Shown here in pieces: positions 33,441-39,509 of a stretch of 39,509 nt of DNA. Position 1 is the first letter of the stretch; each line of letters starts with the position of its first letter. The notes beneath the pieces were generated by a model. It was not told where the DNA came from. It did not search any database and worked only from the letters and a program-made list of their open reading frames with translations. The position numbers were made by a program, and so were the translations under genes. The DNA lies in the NCBI RefSeq assembly GCF_014655955.1, contig NZ_BNBO01000074.1:1-39509 (forward strand), in the 5' to 3' direction. This DNA comes from Kitasatospora indigofera (lineage in GTDB: Bacteria; Actinomycetota; Actinomycetes; Streptomycetales; Streptomycetaceae).

Positions 33441-34379
33441 ATGCACCTCGGCCTGCGGGACCTGCGCCAGGCCCACGCCTCCCTCGCCGCCCGGGCCGGC
33501 GCGCTGTCCCCCGAGCGCCGACGGCAGTACGTGGCCGTCCTGGGGGAGCTGGAGCGCGCGGCGGCCGCCGGCGACCTCCCCGCCGACCCGCACGCACCCA
33601 TCGGAACGGCCCTGCTCGACACCTTCCTGGAGAACGCCGAGGCCGGCCGGTACCGCGCCACGACGACGGCCACCGGGCCGACCTCCGCCTCCACCAACCG
33701 GGTCCGGATCGGCTGCCTCAACCGCCTGTCCGAGCAGGCCGGCCACCCCTACGGCCTCCGGCACCGCACCCCGGCGCCGCCGCCGAAGCCCGGGACGTCC
33801 ACCCGCGAGGCCGCCGCCCTGCGCGGGTACCTGCGGGCGCAGAACCGGCGGCCGCTGCTGGACGACGGCCACGCCCGCATCCTCGCCGCCATCGGCATCT
33901 GCCTGGACACCGGCGGGCGCTCGGGCGAGCTGGCCGCGATCCGGCTGGCCGACCTCACGCCGGGCCTGCGCGCCGTGCGGCTGCGCCCGAACCCGCAACG
34001 CCTCGCCGGTCCCGGCACCGGGCCGGGCGAGCCGATCCGGCTGTCCGCGGCCACCCGGGACGCCCTCGCCCGCTACCTCCTCGTCCGCGAGCGCCTGGTG
34101 GCCGCCCTGCGGGCCTGGTACGCGCTGCACCCCGATCAGGGCGTCGACCCGAACCACGACTTCCTGTTCGTCTCGCTGCTGCCCAACCACACCGGCCGGC
34201 CGAGCGTGGAGGGCGGTACGCCGCTGCGTCCGGAGGGTGTGCCGCTGCACCCGCAGGGCCTGCGCCGGGCGCTCGACCGGGCGGCGCTCCGGATCAACGC
34301 GGGCCGCCCGCGGGCCCGGCCGCTGCCGACCATGGAGCAGCTCCGGCGGATCATCGACGGGCCCCCCGGCGCCGGTTAG
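33441..34379 (+). CDS. Tyrosine recombinase-fold protein lacking clear catalytic C-terminus
   Basis: 312 aa. An N-terminal SAM-like DNA-binding region (~1-110) and a possible catalytic-domain fold (~130-312): LDDGHARILAAIGICLDTGGRSGELAAIRLADL matches the region around the first catalytic Arg of phage-type integrases (TGxRxGEL). The later HxxR, H/W and nucleophilic Tyr motifs are not evident: the C-terminus PLHPQGLRRALDRAALR...LPTMEQLRRIID has no suitable Tyr. I recall actinobacterial proteins with this look, so it is probably a conserved family and not a recent decay product. No att sites or mobile genes are nearby. It may act as a DNA-binding protein. Confidence 0.62.
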   Translation: MHLGLRDLRQAHASLAARAGALSPERRRQYVAVLGELERAAAAGDLPADPHAPIGTALLDTFLENAEAGRYRATTTATGPTSASTNRVRIGCLNRLSEQAGHPYGLRHRTPAPPPKPGTSTREAAALRGYLRAQNRRPLLDDGHARILAAIGICLDTGGRSGELAAIRLADLTPGLRAVRLRPNPQRLAGPGTGPGEPIRLSAATRDALARYLLVRERLVAALRAWYALHPDQGVDPNHDFLFVSLLPNHTGRPSVEGGTPLRPEGVPLHPQGLRRALDRAALRINAGRPRARPLPTMEQLRRIIDGPPGAG

Positions 34380-34424
34380 CCCGGTTCGGGTCCTGGACGC
34401 CGGAGGCCCCGGCGGCACCGGGCC

Positions 34425-34470
34425 CGTTAATAACTCAATAGTGCAAGTCGTACTGGCCGTAGTAGCCTCA
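34425..34470 (+). promoter_or_regulatory. AT-rich promoter region of the SDR gene
   Basis: A rare AT-rich patch (GTTAATAACTCAATAGTGCA and following) with a -10-like TAGCCT at 34463-34468; a -35 is not clear. It implies a leader of about 160 nt before GTG 34639. The rest of the 259-nt gap shows nothing further. Confidence 0.35.
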
Positions 34471-34638
34471 CCCGCACTGCCCGGAGGGACCGCGGAGACC
34501 GGCGGCACGCCGGTTCGGACCCGGCCGCCCGGGCAGCCTCCGGGCCCCGCGACGCGGCGGCCGGCGCTCCGGGGCGCGCCTCCGGCCGCCGCCCCGCGCC
34601 CGGTCGGCCCACCGGCGCCAACGACCTTGGGAGCGGCA

Positions 34639-36123
34639 GTGCGGGACAGTGCGGACGGGACCAGGAACGGGCAGGACGGGCCGGACGGCCGCGGAGCCGG
34701 CGCGGCCCCGACGGCGGACGAACTCGCCGCCTTCTCCCGCACCCTCGGACAGTTGCGGGCGCTGCCCGCCGGCCACCCGGCGCGGTGGCGCGCCGAACGG
34801 GAGGCCGGCTCCTTCGTCCGGGACGCCCGCAAGCGACGGCGGCAGGAGCAGCGGGAGCAGCAGCGCCGGACGGACGCCGAGCTGGTGGCGGCCACCGCGA
34901 CCGGCGGACGCGACCGGCGGGAGGACGCCCCGCTCGCGCTGCCGTCCGAGGCCGCCCCGGTGGGCGAGTACCTCCGCAGCCGGCGTTGCTACGTCTGCAA
35001 GTCGACATACCGTCAGGCCGACGGCTTCTACCACTCCCTCTGCCCGCCCTGCGCCGGCGACAACGCCCGGCGGCGCGGCCTGAGCACCGACCTGCGCGGG
35101 CGCCGGGCCCTGCTCACCGGCGGCCGGGTCAAGATCGGGTTCCAGCTGGCCCTGATGATGCTCAGGGACGGCGCCGAACTCGTCGTCACCAGCCGCTTCC
35201 CGCACGACACCCTGCTCCGGTTCCGGGCCGCCCCCGGCAGCGGCGAGTGGCTGGACCGGCTCTCCGTGGTCGGCATCGACCTGCGCGACCCCCGCCAGGT
35301 GCTCGGTCTCTGCGAGCGCCTGCGCGCGGACGGCCGCCCGCTCGACATCCTGGTCAACAACGCCGCCCAGACCCTGCGCCGGCCGCCCGGGGCCTACGCC
35401 CTGCTGGCCGCCGGCGAGCACCGCGCGCTGCCGCCCGACGCCGCCCGCGCGGTCACCCACGCCCCCGGCTTCCGTCCGATGCCAGCGCTGGCCTCCGCCT
35501 GGCCGGCCGCCGAACTCGACGCCGCCGCCTGGCCGGCCGCCGCATTCGACAGCGGCGCGGTCCTGCCGCTCCCCCGCAGCGGCCCGGCGCACCCGCCGGC
35601 ACCGGCGCCGGACGAGGCCGGGCTGCTGCCCGACCCGGCGCCCGCCAACTCCTGGTCGGCCCGGCTCGGCGGGCTCGACCCCGCCGAGCTGCTGGAGACC
35701 CAGCTGGTCAACGCGCTCGCCCCGGCCTTGCTCTGCGACCGGCTGCTCCCGCTGCTGCTCGCCTCCCCGCACCCCCGCCGCTACATCGTCAACGTCACGG
35801 CCGTGGAAGGGCGGTTCGCCGTCCGCAACAAGACGGCGGGCCACCCGCACACCAACATGGCCAAGGCCGCCCTGAACATGCTCACCCGCACCAGCGCGGC
35901 CGAACTGGCCGCCCAGGACGTCCACATGTGCGCGGTGGACACCGGCTGGATCACCGACGAGAACCCGGCGCCGAAGAAGTCCAGGATCGCCGGGCGGGGT
36001 TTCCGGACCCCGCTGGACATCGTCGACGGCGCGGCCCGGGTCTACGACCCGATCGTCCGGGGCGAGGCCGGTTCGCCGGTCTCCGGCGTGTTCCTCAAGG
36101 ACTACCGGGAGGCCGAGTGGTGA
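34639..36123 (+). CDS. Atypical SDR oxidoreductase with N-terminal zinc knuckle
   Basis: 494 aa. Residues 1-110 are low-complexity and charged with a helix (RDARKRRRQEQREQQRR). Then a zinc-ribbon-like C117-x2-C120...C135-x2-C138 (CYVC...CPPC), and a Rossmann SDR domain: ALLTGGRVKIGFQLA (loop TGGRVKIG, Thr160-Gly167, not TGxxxGIG), LDILVNNAAQT, YIVNVTAVEGRF, and HPHTNMAKAALNMLTRTSA. At the catalytic position the usual Tyr-x3-Lys is Thr405-x3-Lys409. This pattern is shared with a family known to me from bacteria and fungi without assigned function. A ~70-residue Pro/Ala-rich insert lies between NNA and NVT. GTG 34639 with GGGAG upstream is the likely start but earlier starts cannot be excluded. 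Confidence 0.8.
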   Translation: MRDSADGTRNGQDGPDGRGAGAAPTADELAAFSRTLGQLRALPAGHPARWRAEREAGSFVRDARKRRRQEQREQQRRTDAELVAATATGGRDRREDAPLALPSEAAPVGEYLRSRRCYVCKSTYRQADGFYHSLCPPCAGDNARRRGLSTDLRGRRALLTGGRVKIGFQLALMMLRDGAELVVTSRFPHDTLLRFRAAPGSGEWLDRLSVVGIDLRDPRQVLGLCERLRADGRPLDILVNNAAQTLRRPPGAYALLAAGEHRALPPDAARAVTHAPGFRPMPALASAWPAAELDAAAWPAAAFDSGAVLPLPRSGPAHPPAPAPDEAGLLPDPAPANSWSARLGGLDPAELLETQLVNALAPALLCDRLLPLLLASPHPRRYIVNVTAVEGRFAVRNKTAGHPHTNMAKAALNMLTRTSAAELAAQDVHMCAVDTGWITDENPAPKKSRIAGRGFRTPLDIVDGAARVYDPIVRGEAGSPVSGVFLKDYREAEW

Positions 36124-36126
36124 CCG

Positions 36127-36173
36127 TGCGCGGGGCGGAACCCGGCGGGCCCGTGGCGGCTACTCCCCGCGCA
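36127..36173. terminator. Inverted repeat between convergent genes
   Basis: TGCGCGGGG (36127-36135) pairs with CCCCGCGCA (36165-36173); the right arm overlaps the end of the epimerase-type gene. Long loop, weaker than the other hairpins. Confidence 0.4.
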
Positions 36174-37161
36174 GGAACCGGGCCTCGGTGTCCGGGTCCA
36201 GACCGCGACGGCTGAGGTCCTCACGGATCGGGCCGCCCTCCTCGAAGCCCTGCTCGCGGCGGCGCCGGAGCCACTCCCAGGTGTCCGCGACGGTCTCCGC
36301 GAGCGGGCGGACCCGCAGGCCCGCGGCGAGCGCCTTGGTGACGTCGCCCCGGTGCATGGTGTCGTGCAGTTCCCCCGGCGGGACCCAGACCGGCAGGTCG
36401 GTCCACGGTTCGATGCCGGCGTCGACGATCCGCCGGGGGTCGCTCCAGCGCAGTTCGGCGCCGCCCCCGGTGACCTCGGCGCAGGTCTCCAGCAGGTCGC
36501 CCATGGTGGTCACCCCCGGCGGGCCGGCCAGGTTGTACGCGCCGCCGAGGCCGCGGACCGAGGCGTCCAGGGTCCAGGCCGCGAGGTCGCGGGCGTCGAT
36601 GTACTGGACGGTGAGCCCGCGCGGCCCCGGGGCGAGCACCTGGCCGCCCCGGGCCGTCCGGTCGAGCCACCAGGGCAGCCGGCCGACGTTCTCGTGCGGT
36701 CCGACGATCAGCCCGGCCCGGACCAGCAGCCCCCGGCCGCCGAAGGCCGCCTCGACGGCGAGTTCGCCGCCGCGCTTGGCCTGCGGGTAGCCCACCGGTC
36801 CGGCGTCCGGCGAGCCGTCGACCAGGGCCCCGTCCTCGGCGGCGCCGGCCGGCGTCGGGTGGGCGTAGACCGACCGGCTGGAGATGTACGTGTACTGCCC
36901 CGTCCGGCCGGCGAGCAGCCGGGCGCTGTCCCGGACGGCGGACGGCGCGGAGCGCCAGGTGTCGACGACGACGTCCCACTCGCCGCCGGCGAGCGCGGCC
37001 AGGCCGTCCGGCGCCGTCCGGTCGCCGTGCAGGGCGGTGACGCCCGCCGGTGGTGCGTGCCGGCCACGGTGGAGGACGGTGACGTCCCAGCCGCGTTCCC
37101 GTGCGTCCTCCGTGACGGCCCGGCCCACGAACTCCGTCCCGCCCAGTACCAGAAGCTTCAT
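36160..37161 (-). CDS. NAD-dependent epimerase/dehydratase-type reductase (extended SDR)
   Basis: 333-aa extended short-chain dehydrogenase. Dinucleotide loop LVLGGTEFVGRAVT at the start, catalytic Ser in YTYISSRSVYAH and YxxxK in GYPQAKRGGELAVE; the C-terminal substrate half contains LTVQYIDARDLAAWTLDA and GAYNLAGPPGVTTMGDLL, as in reductases related to chloroplast stem-loop-binding/isoflavone-type proteins. NAD(P)-linked conversion of a sugar or small ketone is likely, the substrate unknown. ATG 37161 starts right at the Rossmann fold; the ribosome site is weak. The tail ends RFLRGE. Single gene, convergent with the zinc-knuckle SDR. Confidence 0.88.
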   Translation of the reverse strand: MKLLVLGGTEFVGRAVTEDARERGWDVTVLHRGRHAPPAGVTALHGDRTAPDGLAALAGGEWDVVVDTWRSAPSAVRDSARLLAGRTGQYTYISSRSVYAHPTPAGAAEDGALVDGSPDAGPVGYPQAKRGGELAVEAAFGGRGLLVRAGLIVGPHENVGRLPWWLDRTARGGQVLAPGPRGLTVQYIDARDLAAWTLDASVRGLGGAYNLAGPPGVTTMGDLLETCAEVTGGGAELRWSDPRRIVDAGIEPWTDLPVWVPPGELHDTMHRGDVTKALAAGLRVRPLAETVADTWEWLRRRREQGFEEGGPIREDLSRRGLDPDTEARFLRGE

Positions 37162-37364
37162 ACCGGCGACTCTGCCCACCGGGGGCCGCCGGGTGAACCC
37201 CGGCACGCTCAGAGCGGAATCGCCAGCAGCGGACGGCCGGGGGACAGTCACCGGGATCGGCTGCCGGGGAACGGGCGGGCCGGGGATGCGGGGCGGGCCG
37301 GACGGACCGGCCCGGCGGCGCAATTCGCTGGAGCGGCCCGGCTCCCCGGGTGAGGATGTCGCCC

Positions 37365-37778
37365 ATGACCGAATCGCAGCTCACGTACATCACCGCCCCC
37401 GAGGGAGTCGCCCCGGGAACGGGCTACACCCAGGTCGTCACCGGGACGGGCCGGCTGGTCGCCGTCTCCGGGCAGGTGGCGCTCGACGAACGGGGGCAGG
37501 TGGTGGGCCCGGGCGACCCGGCCGCGCAGACCCGGCAGGTGTTCGAGAACCTGCGCCGGTGCCTGGCCGCCGCCGGCGCGACCTTCGACGACGTCGTCAA
37601 GCTCACCTACTTCGTCACCGACATCGGCCACCTGCCGGCGATCCGGCCCGTCCGGGACGAGTTCGTCGACGCCGGACGGCTGCCCGCCAGTTCGGCCGTC
37701 CAGGTCGTGGCCCTGTTCCGCCCCGAACTGCTGCTGGAGGTGGAGGCGTTCGCCGTGGTCCCGGAGCCGGCCGGCTGA
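37365..37778 (+). CDS. RidA (YjgF/YER057c/UK114) family protein without the catalytic Arg
   Basis: 137-aa trimeric RidA-fold protein: LVAVSGQVALDERGQVVGPGD, QTRQVFENLRRCLAAAGATFDDVVKLTYFVTD and VQVVALFRPELLLEVEAFAV are all canonical. In RidA proper the enamine/imine deaminase Arg sits in P-A-R-(S/T) before the last strands; here the sequence is PASSAVQ, with Ser109 in place of Arg. The protein therefore probably belongs to a Rid subfamily without 2-aminoacrylate deaminase activity. ATG 37365 is favoured, with GTGAGG 9 nt upstream; GTG 37350 or ATG 37356 are alternatives. Single-gene unit. Confidence 0.9.
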   Translation: MTESQLTYITAPEGVAPGTGYTQVVTGTGRLVAVSGQVALDERGQVVGPGDPAAQTRQVFENLRRCLAAAGATFDDVVKLTYFVTDIGHLPAIRPVRDEFVDAGRLPASSAVQVVALFRPELLLEVEAFAVVPEPAG

Positions 37779-37893
37779 CGGGAGCCCGCCGCGCGGCCGG
37801 CGGCCGCCTACCGGGCCCGGGGCCGGAATGGGCCGCGACGCGCGCGAGGTGCCAATGATCTGACAGGCACTCACTCCACCAGCCCCTGAGCAC

Positions 37894-37899
37894 TACGAT
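37894..37899 (+). promoter_or_regulatory. -10 element of leaderless NUDIX gene
   Basis: TACGAT, then 6 nt, then the ATG at 37906. No ribosome site is seen; the -35 is not obvious. The 127-nt gap before it is otherwise empty. Confidence 0.5.
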
Positions 37900-37905
37900 C
37901 AGTCA

Positions 37906-38472
37906 ATGACGGATACCACGGAAACCGCGACGGAACTCACCGACCTGGCCTCCCGGTTCCCGCTGCTGCATGCCCCGCAGCGCTGGACCTGGGGTGGTTA
38001 CGACGCCCAGTTCTCTTCGGCACTCCCGCCGGACGAGTTGATCACCAACATTCACGTGGTCGGGTTCTCCGACGACCGGGTGGTGCTCTGCCGCGACGCC
38101 CGCGGCCACTGGTTCCTCCCGGGCGGCACCCGGGAGGCCGGCGAGAGCGTCGAGTCCTGCCTGGCCCGCGAGTTGCGCGAGGAGGCCGGCGCCCGGCTGA
38201 CCGGCCCGCCGGTCTGGATCGGCGCGCACAGATGCGTGACGGACAACCCCGTCCCGTACCGGCCGTGGCAGCCGCACCCGGAGAAGGCCTGGCTCTGGGG
38301 CTGGGCCGAGGTCGACGTCGACTCCGCGCCGACCAACCCGGCCGACGGCGAGGAGGTCGTCGAGGTGCGGGCGGTCGACCCGGAGGAGGCCGGGCGCCTG
38401 CTGGTCCGGGCCCGCGAGGGCTGGTGGCGCGAACTCGTCGAGCTCGCGGTGGAGTCGCACTCCCGGCCCTGA
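37906..38472 (+). CDS. NUDIX hydrolase
   Basis: 188-aa pyrophosphohydrolase. The Nudix box GGTREAGESVESCLARELREEAGA is complete (G-x5-E-x7-R-E-U-x-E-E-x-G-U), with VVLCRDARGHWFLPGG upstream as the usual strand-turn. Residues 1-40 form an N-terminal extension (SRFPLLHAPQRWTWGGYDAQF), and WRELVELAVES closes the protein. Members hydrolyse nucleoside diphosphates linked to another group; the substrate is unpredictable. A leaderless promoter supports ATG 37906. Ends before the strongest palindrome of the window. Confidence 0.93.
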   Translation: MTDTTETATELTDLASRFPLLHAPQRWTWGGYDAQFSSALPPDELITNIHVVGFSDDRVVLCRDARGHWFLPGGTREAGESVESCLARELREEAGARLTGPPVWIGAHRCVTDNPVPYRPWQPHPEKAWLWGWAEVDVDSAPTNPADGEEVVEVRAVDPEEAGRLLVRAREGWWRELVELAVESHSRP

Positions 38473-38480
38473 ACCGGCCG

Positions 38481-38497
38481 CCGCCCGCTCCGGGCGG
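38481..38497 (+). terminator. Small hairpin after NUDIX gene
   Basis: CCGCCCG/CGGGCGG, 7 bp with a 3-nt loop, 8 nt after the stop codon, immediately before the long palindrome. Confidence 0.4.
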
Positions 38498-38509
38498 GTG
38501 GCCGGGCAT

Positions 38510-38561
38510 GCCGAAGGGGCCCTGTGCCCGCTCGTACGAGCGGGCACAGGGCCCCTTCGGC
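38510..38561. terminator. 52-nt perfect palindrome, bidirectional terminator
   Basis: 26-bp arms (38510-38535 and 38536-38561) without any spacer; centre CTCGTACGAG. It lies between the convergent NUDIX and Rpf-like genes, and is the likely terminator of both. Confidence 0.85.
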
Positions 38562-38600
38562 CGCGGCTGTCGCCGGGGGTGGTACTCGGTGAGGCCGGTG

Positions 38601-38993
38601 TTACTTGGTGAGGCCGGCCTTGACGGAACAGACGGGCCAGGCACCGGGACCCTGGGCGGCGAGGACCTTCTCGCCGATGGCGATCTGCTGCGCCTTGGTG
38701 GCCTGGTGCGCCTGCGGGGCGTACGCCGTGCCGCCGAACGCCGCCCAGGTCGAGGAGGTGAACTGCAGCCCGCCGTAGAAACCGTTGCCCGAGTTGATCG
38801 CCCAGTTGCCGGTCGCCTCGCACTGCGCGACCTTGTCCCAGGTCGACGCCGGCGCCGCGGAGGCGGAGGTGGCCGCGACGAGGCCTGCCACCGGCAGGGC
38901 CAGCACGGCACCCGCCATCAGGGCCGTCCGCACGCGGTTGCGCTTGGTGGCGGTCTTGGCGGTGGCAGCGGCGGTCTCGTTACGGAAGATCAT
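38601..38993 (-). CDS. Secreted transglycosylase-like protein (Rpf-like domain)
   Basis: 130-aa exported protein: signal peptide (1 to ~46, ATSASAAP) and one resuscitation-promoting-factor-like lysozyme-fold domain. Signature TWDKVAQCEATGNWAINSGNGFYGGLQF with the catalytic Glu in CEATGNW and a second Cys in WPVC for the disulfide. It cleaves glycan strands of peptidoglycan and helps spore germination or growth resumption. No LysM or other wall-binding domain is attached, so it should be freely diffusible. ATG 38993 with GAGAGGA upstream; the promoter at 39182-39210 implies a leader of about 180 nt. Ends with stop TAA. Confidence 0.93.
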   Translation of the reverse strand: MIFRNETAAATAKTATKRNRVRTALMAGAVLALPVAGLVAATSASAAPASTWDKVAQCEATGNWAINSGNGFYGGLQFTSSTWAAFGGTAYAPQAHQATKAQQIAIGEKVLAAQGPGAWPVCSVKAGLTK

Positions 38994-39181
38994 GCACAGT
39001 CCTCTCCAGAACCCCGGGCAGGCACACGGAACCAGACCCCTGCGACAGGGCCGACTTTCCACGCCTCGACTGGACGAGCAACAACCCCGGCCACGTCATG
39101 GACGCAACCTGCCGGACAAACCCCCGGCGGGGCCGTGCTGCGGGATGAACCCGGGCGGTGCTCGCTGCACCGACAACAACG
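38994..39181 (-). other. Long untranslated leader of the Rpf-like gene
   Basis: About 180 nt between the predicted start and the ATG. Local stems such as GGTGCAGCGAGCACC (minus strand) are visible. Cyclic-di-AMP (ydaO) riboswitches are known upstream of Streptomyces rpf genes, but I cannot recognise the conserved ydaO core here, so no riboswitch is called. Confidence 0.4.
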
Positions 39182-39210
39182 AAGCTACGGACCCAGCAGG
39201 TTTACATCAA
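39182..39210 (-). promoter_or_regulatory. Promoter of the Rpf-like gene
   Basis: On the minus strand TTGATG (39205-39210) and TAGCTT (39182-39187) with a 17-nt spacer, in an AT-richer stretch. Good agreement with the HrdB-type consensus. Confidence 0.55.
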
Positions 39211-39261
39211 GCAATCCCACGTTCCCCCAGGCCAGACAGCCGTTACCGACCGTACCGATCA

Positions 39262-39509
39262 AGGAAAACCACCCCGAACCACCCGAAAACACCCCAAAAC
39301 CAAGATCCAACAAGCCCCCGAGTGCCCCCGCTCACACCACACCCCCCGTGACCCCCACCACACCCCCACCCACCGTCACCACCACCCCACCCACCGCCCA
39401 CCGACCCACTCCCCACACCACCCCACCCCCGTGACCCCCACCACAACCACCACCCACCGCCACCAACACCACACCCACCGCCACCCACACCACCGGACCA
39501 CACACCCGG
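39262..39509. repeat. C/A-rich, nearly G-free low-complexity tract
   Basis: About 250 nt made mostly of CACC, ACCC and CCCC words; G is scarce on the plus strand. No gene is credible; the open frame on the minus strand encodes only Gly/Trp/Val repeats. It runs to the end of the window, so its full length is unknown. The minus strand has many GGG(T)GGG runs able to form quadruplexes. Confidence 0.85.

Noticed and set aside
33441..34379. Integrase of an integrative element or prophage
   Set aside because: No att repeats, tRNA, excisionase, replication or phage genes nearby, and key catalytic residues are not evident.
38994..39181. ydaO (cyclic-di-AMP) riboswitch
   Set aside because: Expected from gene context, but the conserved core could not be recognised by eye.
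39243..39503. Minus-strand open frame of Gly/Trp/Val repeats
   Set aside because: Pure translation of the C/A-rich tract, without ribosome site or recognisable composition of a real protein.
39262..39509. Chromosome end or telomere
   Set aside because: Streptomyces telomeres are made of densely packed palindromes; this tract has none and consists of simple C/A words.

Overview
The window is very GC-rich (near 75% by eye), densely coded, uses GTG starts freely and shows several leaderless TANNNT promoters. With its gene families (M1 secreted peptidase, ABC-F ATPases, MmyB-type regulator, ECF41 sigma factor, chitinases with carbohydrate-binding modules, Rpf-like transglycosylase) this points to a chromosomal segment of Streptomyces or the close relative Kitasatospora. 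I see no rRNA, tRNA, IS element, CRISPR array or prophage block.

Layout. 1-6100: a leftward beta-oxidation operon (CaiB/AMACR-type racemase, LCAD-type acyl-CoA dehydrogenase, thiolase, FadB-type bifunctional enzyme), closed by a strong terminator and headed by a promoter with an inverted repeat. 6101-8399: a NarL/DesK-type two-component pair, with a 27-codon micro-ORF coupled between kinase and regulator and a 12-nt tandem repeat in the regulator. 8595-13166: a Pr6Pr-type membrane protein, a secreted M1 metallopeptidase, a degenerate Fic/Doc toxin with its antitoxin under a palindromic operator, and an ABC-F ATPase with a long leader. 13654-18894: a trypsin-like secreted protease, a second ABC-F, a nitroreductase, a GNAT and a methyltransferase. 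18947-22854: an aldo/keto reductase under a MerR-like promoter, a small membrane protein, and an MmyB-type regulator divergent from an alpha/beta hydrolase with a long palindrome between them.

23027-32453: two GH18 chitinases on opposite strands, both with a closely related N-terminal carbohydrate-binding module and both with a DasR-like palindrome beside a TTGACG -35 element. Between them lie an ECF41-type sigma factor with two NmrA-like oxidoreductases downstream, and a Tat-exported berberine-bridge-type flavoprotein. 32559-38993: a LysE exporter, a tyrosine-recombinase-fold protein lacking obvious catalytic C-terminal residues under an 11-bp-phased repeat promoter, an atypical zinc-knuckle SDR with T-x3-K in place of Y-x3-K, an epimerase-type reductase, a RidA paralogue lacking the key Arg, a NUDIX hydrolase and an Rpf-like transglycosylase. 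The last 250 bases are a C/A-rich, nearly G-free tract without a gene.

How the genes work together: the first operon should shorten long-chain or 2-methyl-branched acyl-CoAs to acetyl/propionyl-CoA. The two chitinases look like members of one N-acetylglucosamine-responsive regulon. Most other genes are single-gene accessory functions (redox, resistance, export) with their own promoters and well-defined hairpin terminators. The less ordinary elements are the kinase/micro-ORF/regulator arrangement, the degenerate Fic pair, the phased-repeat promoter of the recombinase-like gene, and the zinc-knuckle SDR. All calls are from reading the sequence; no database search was run.
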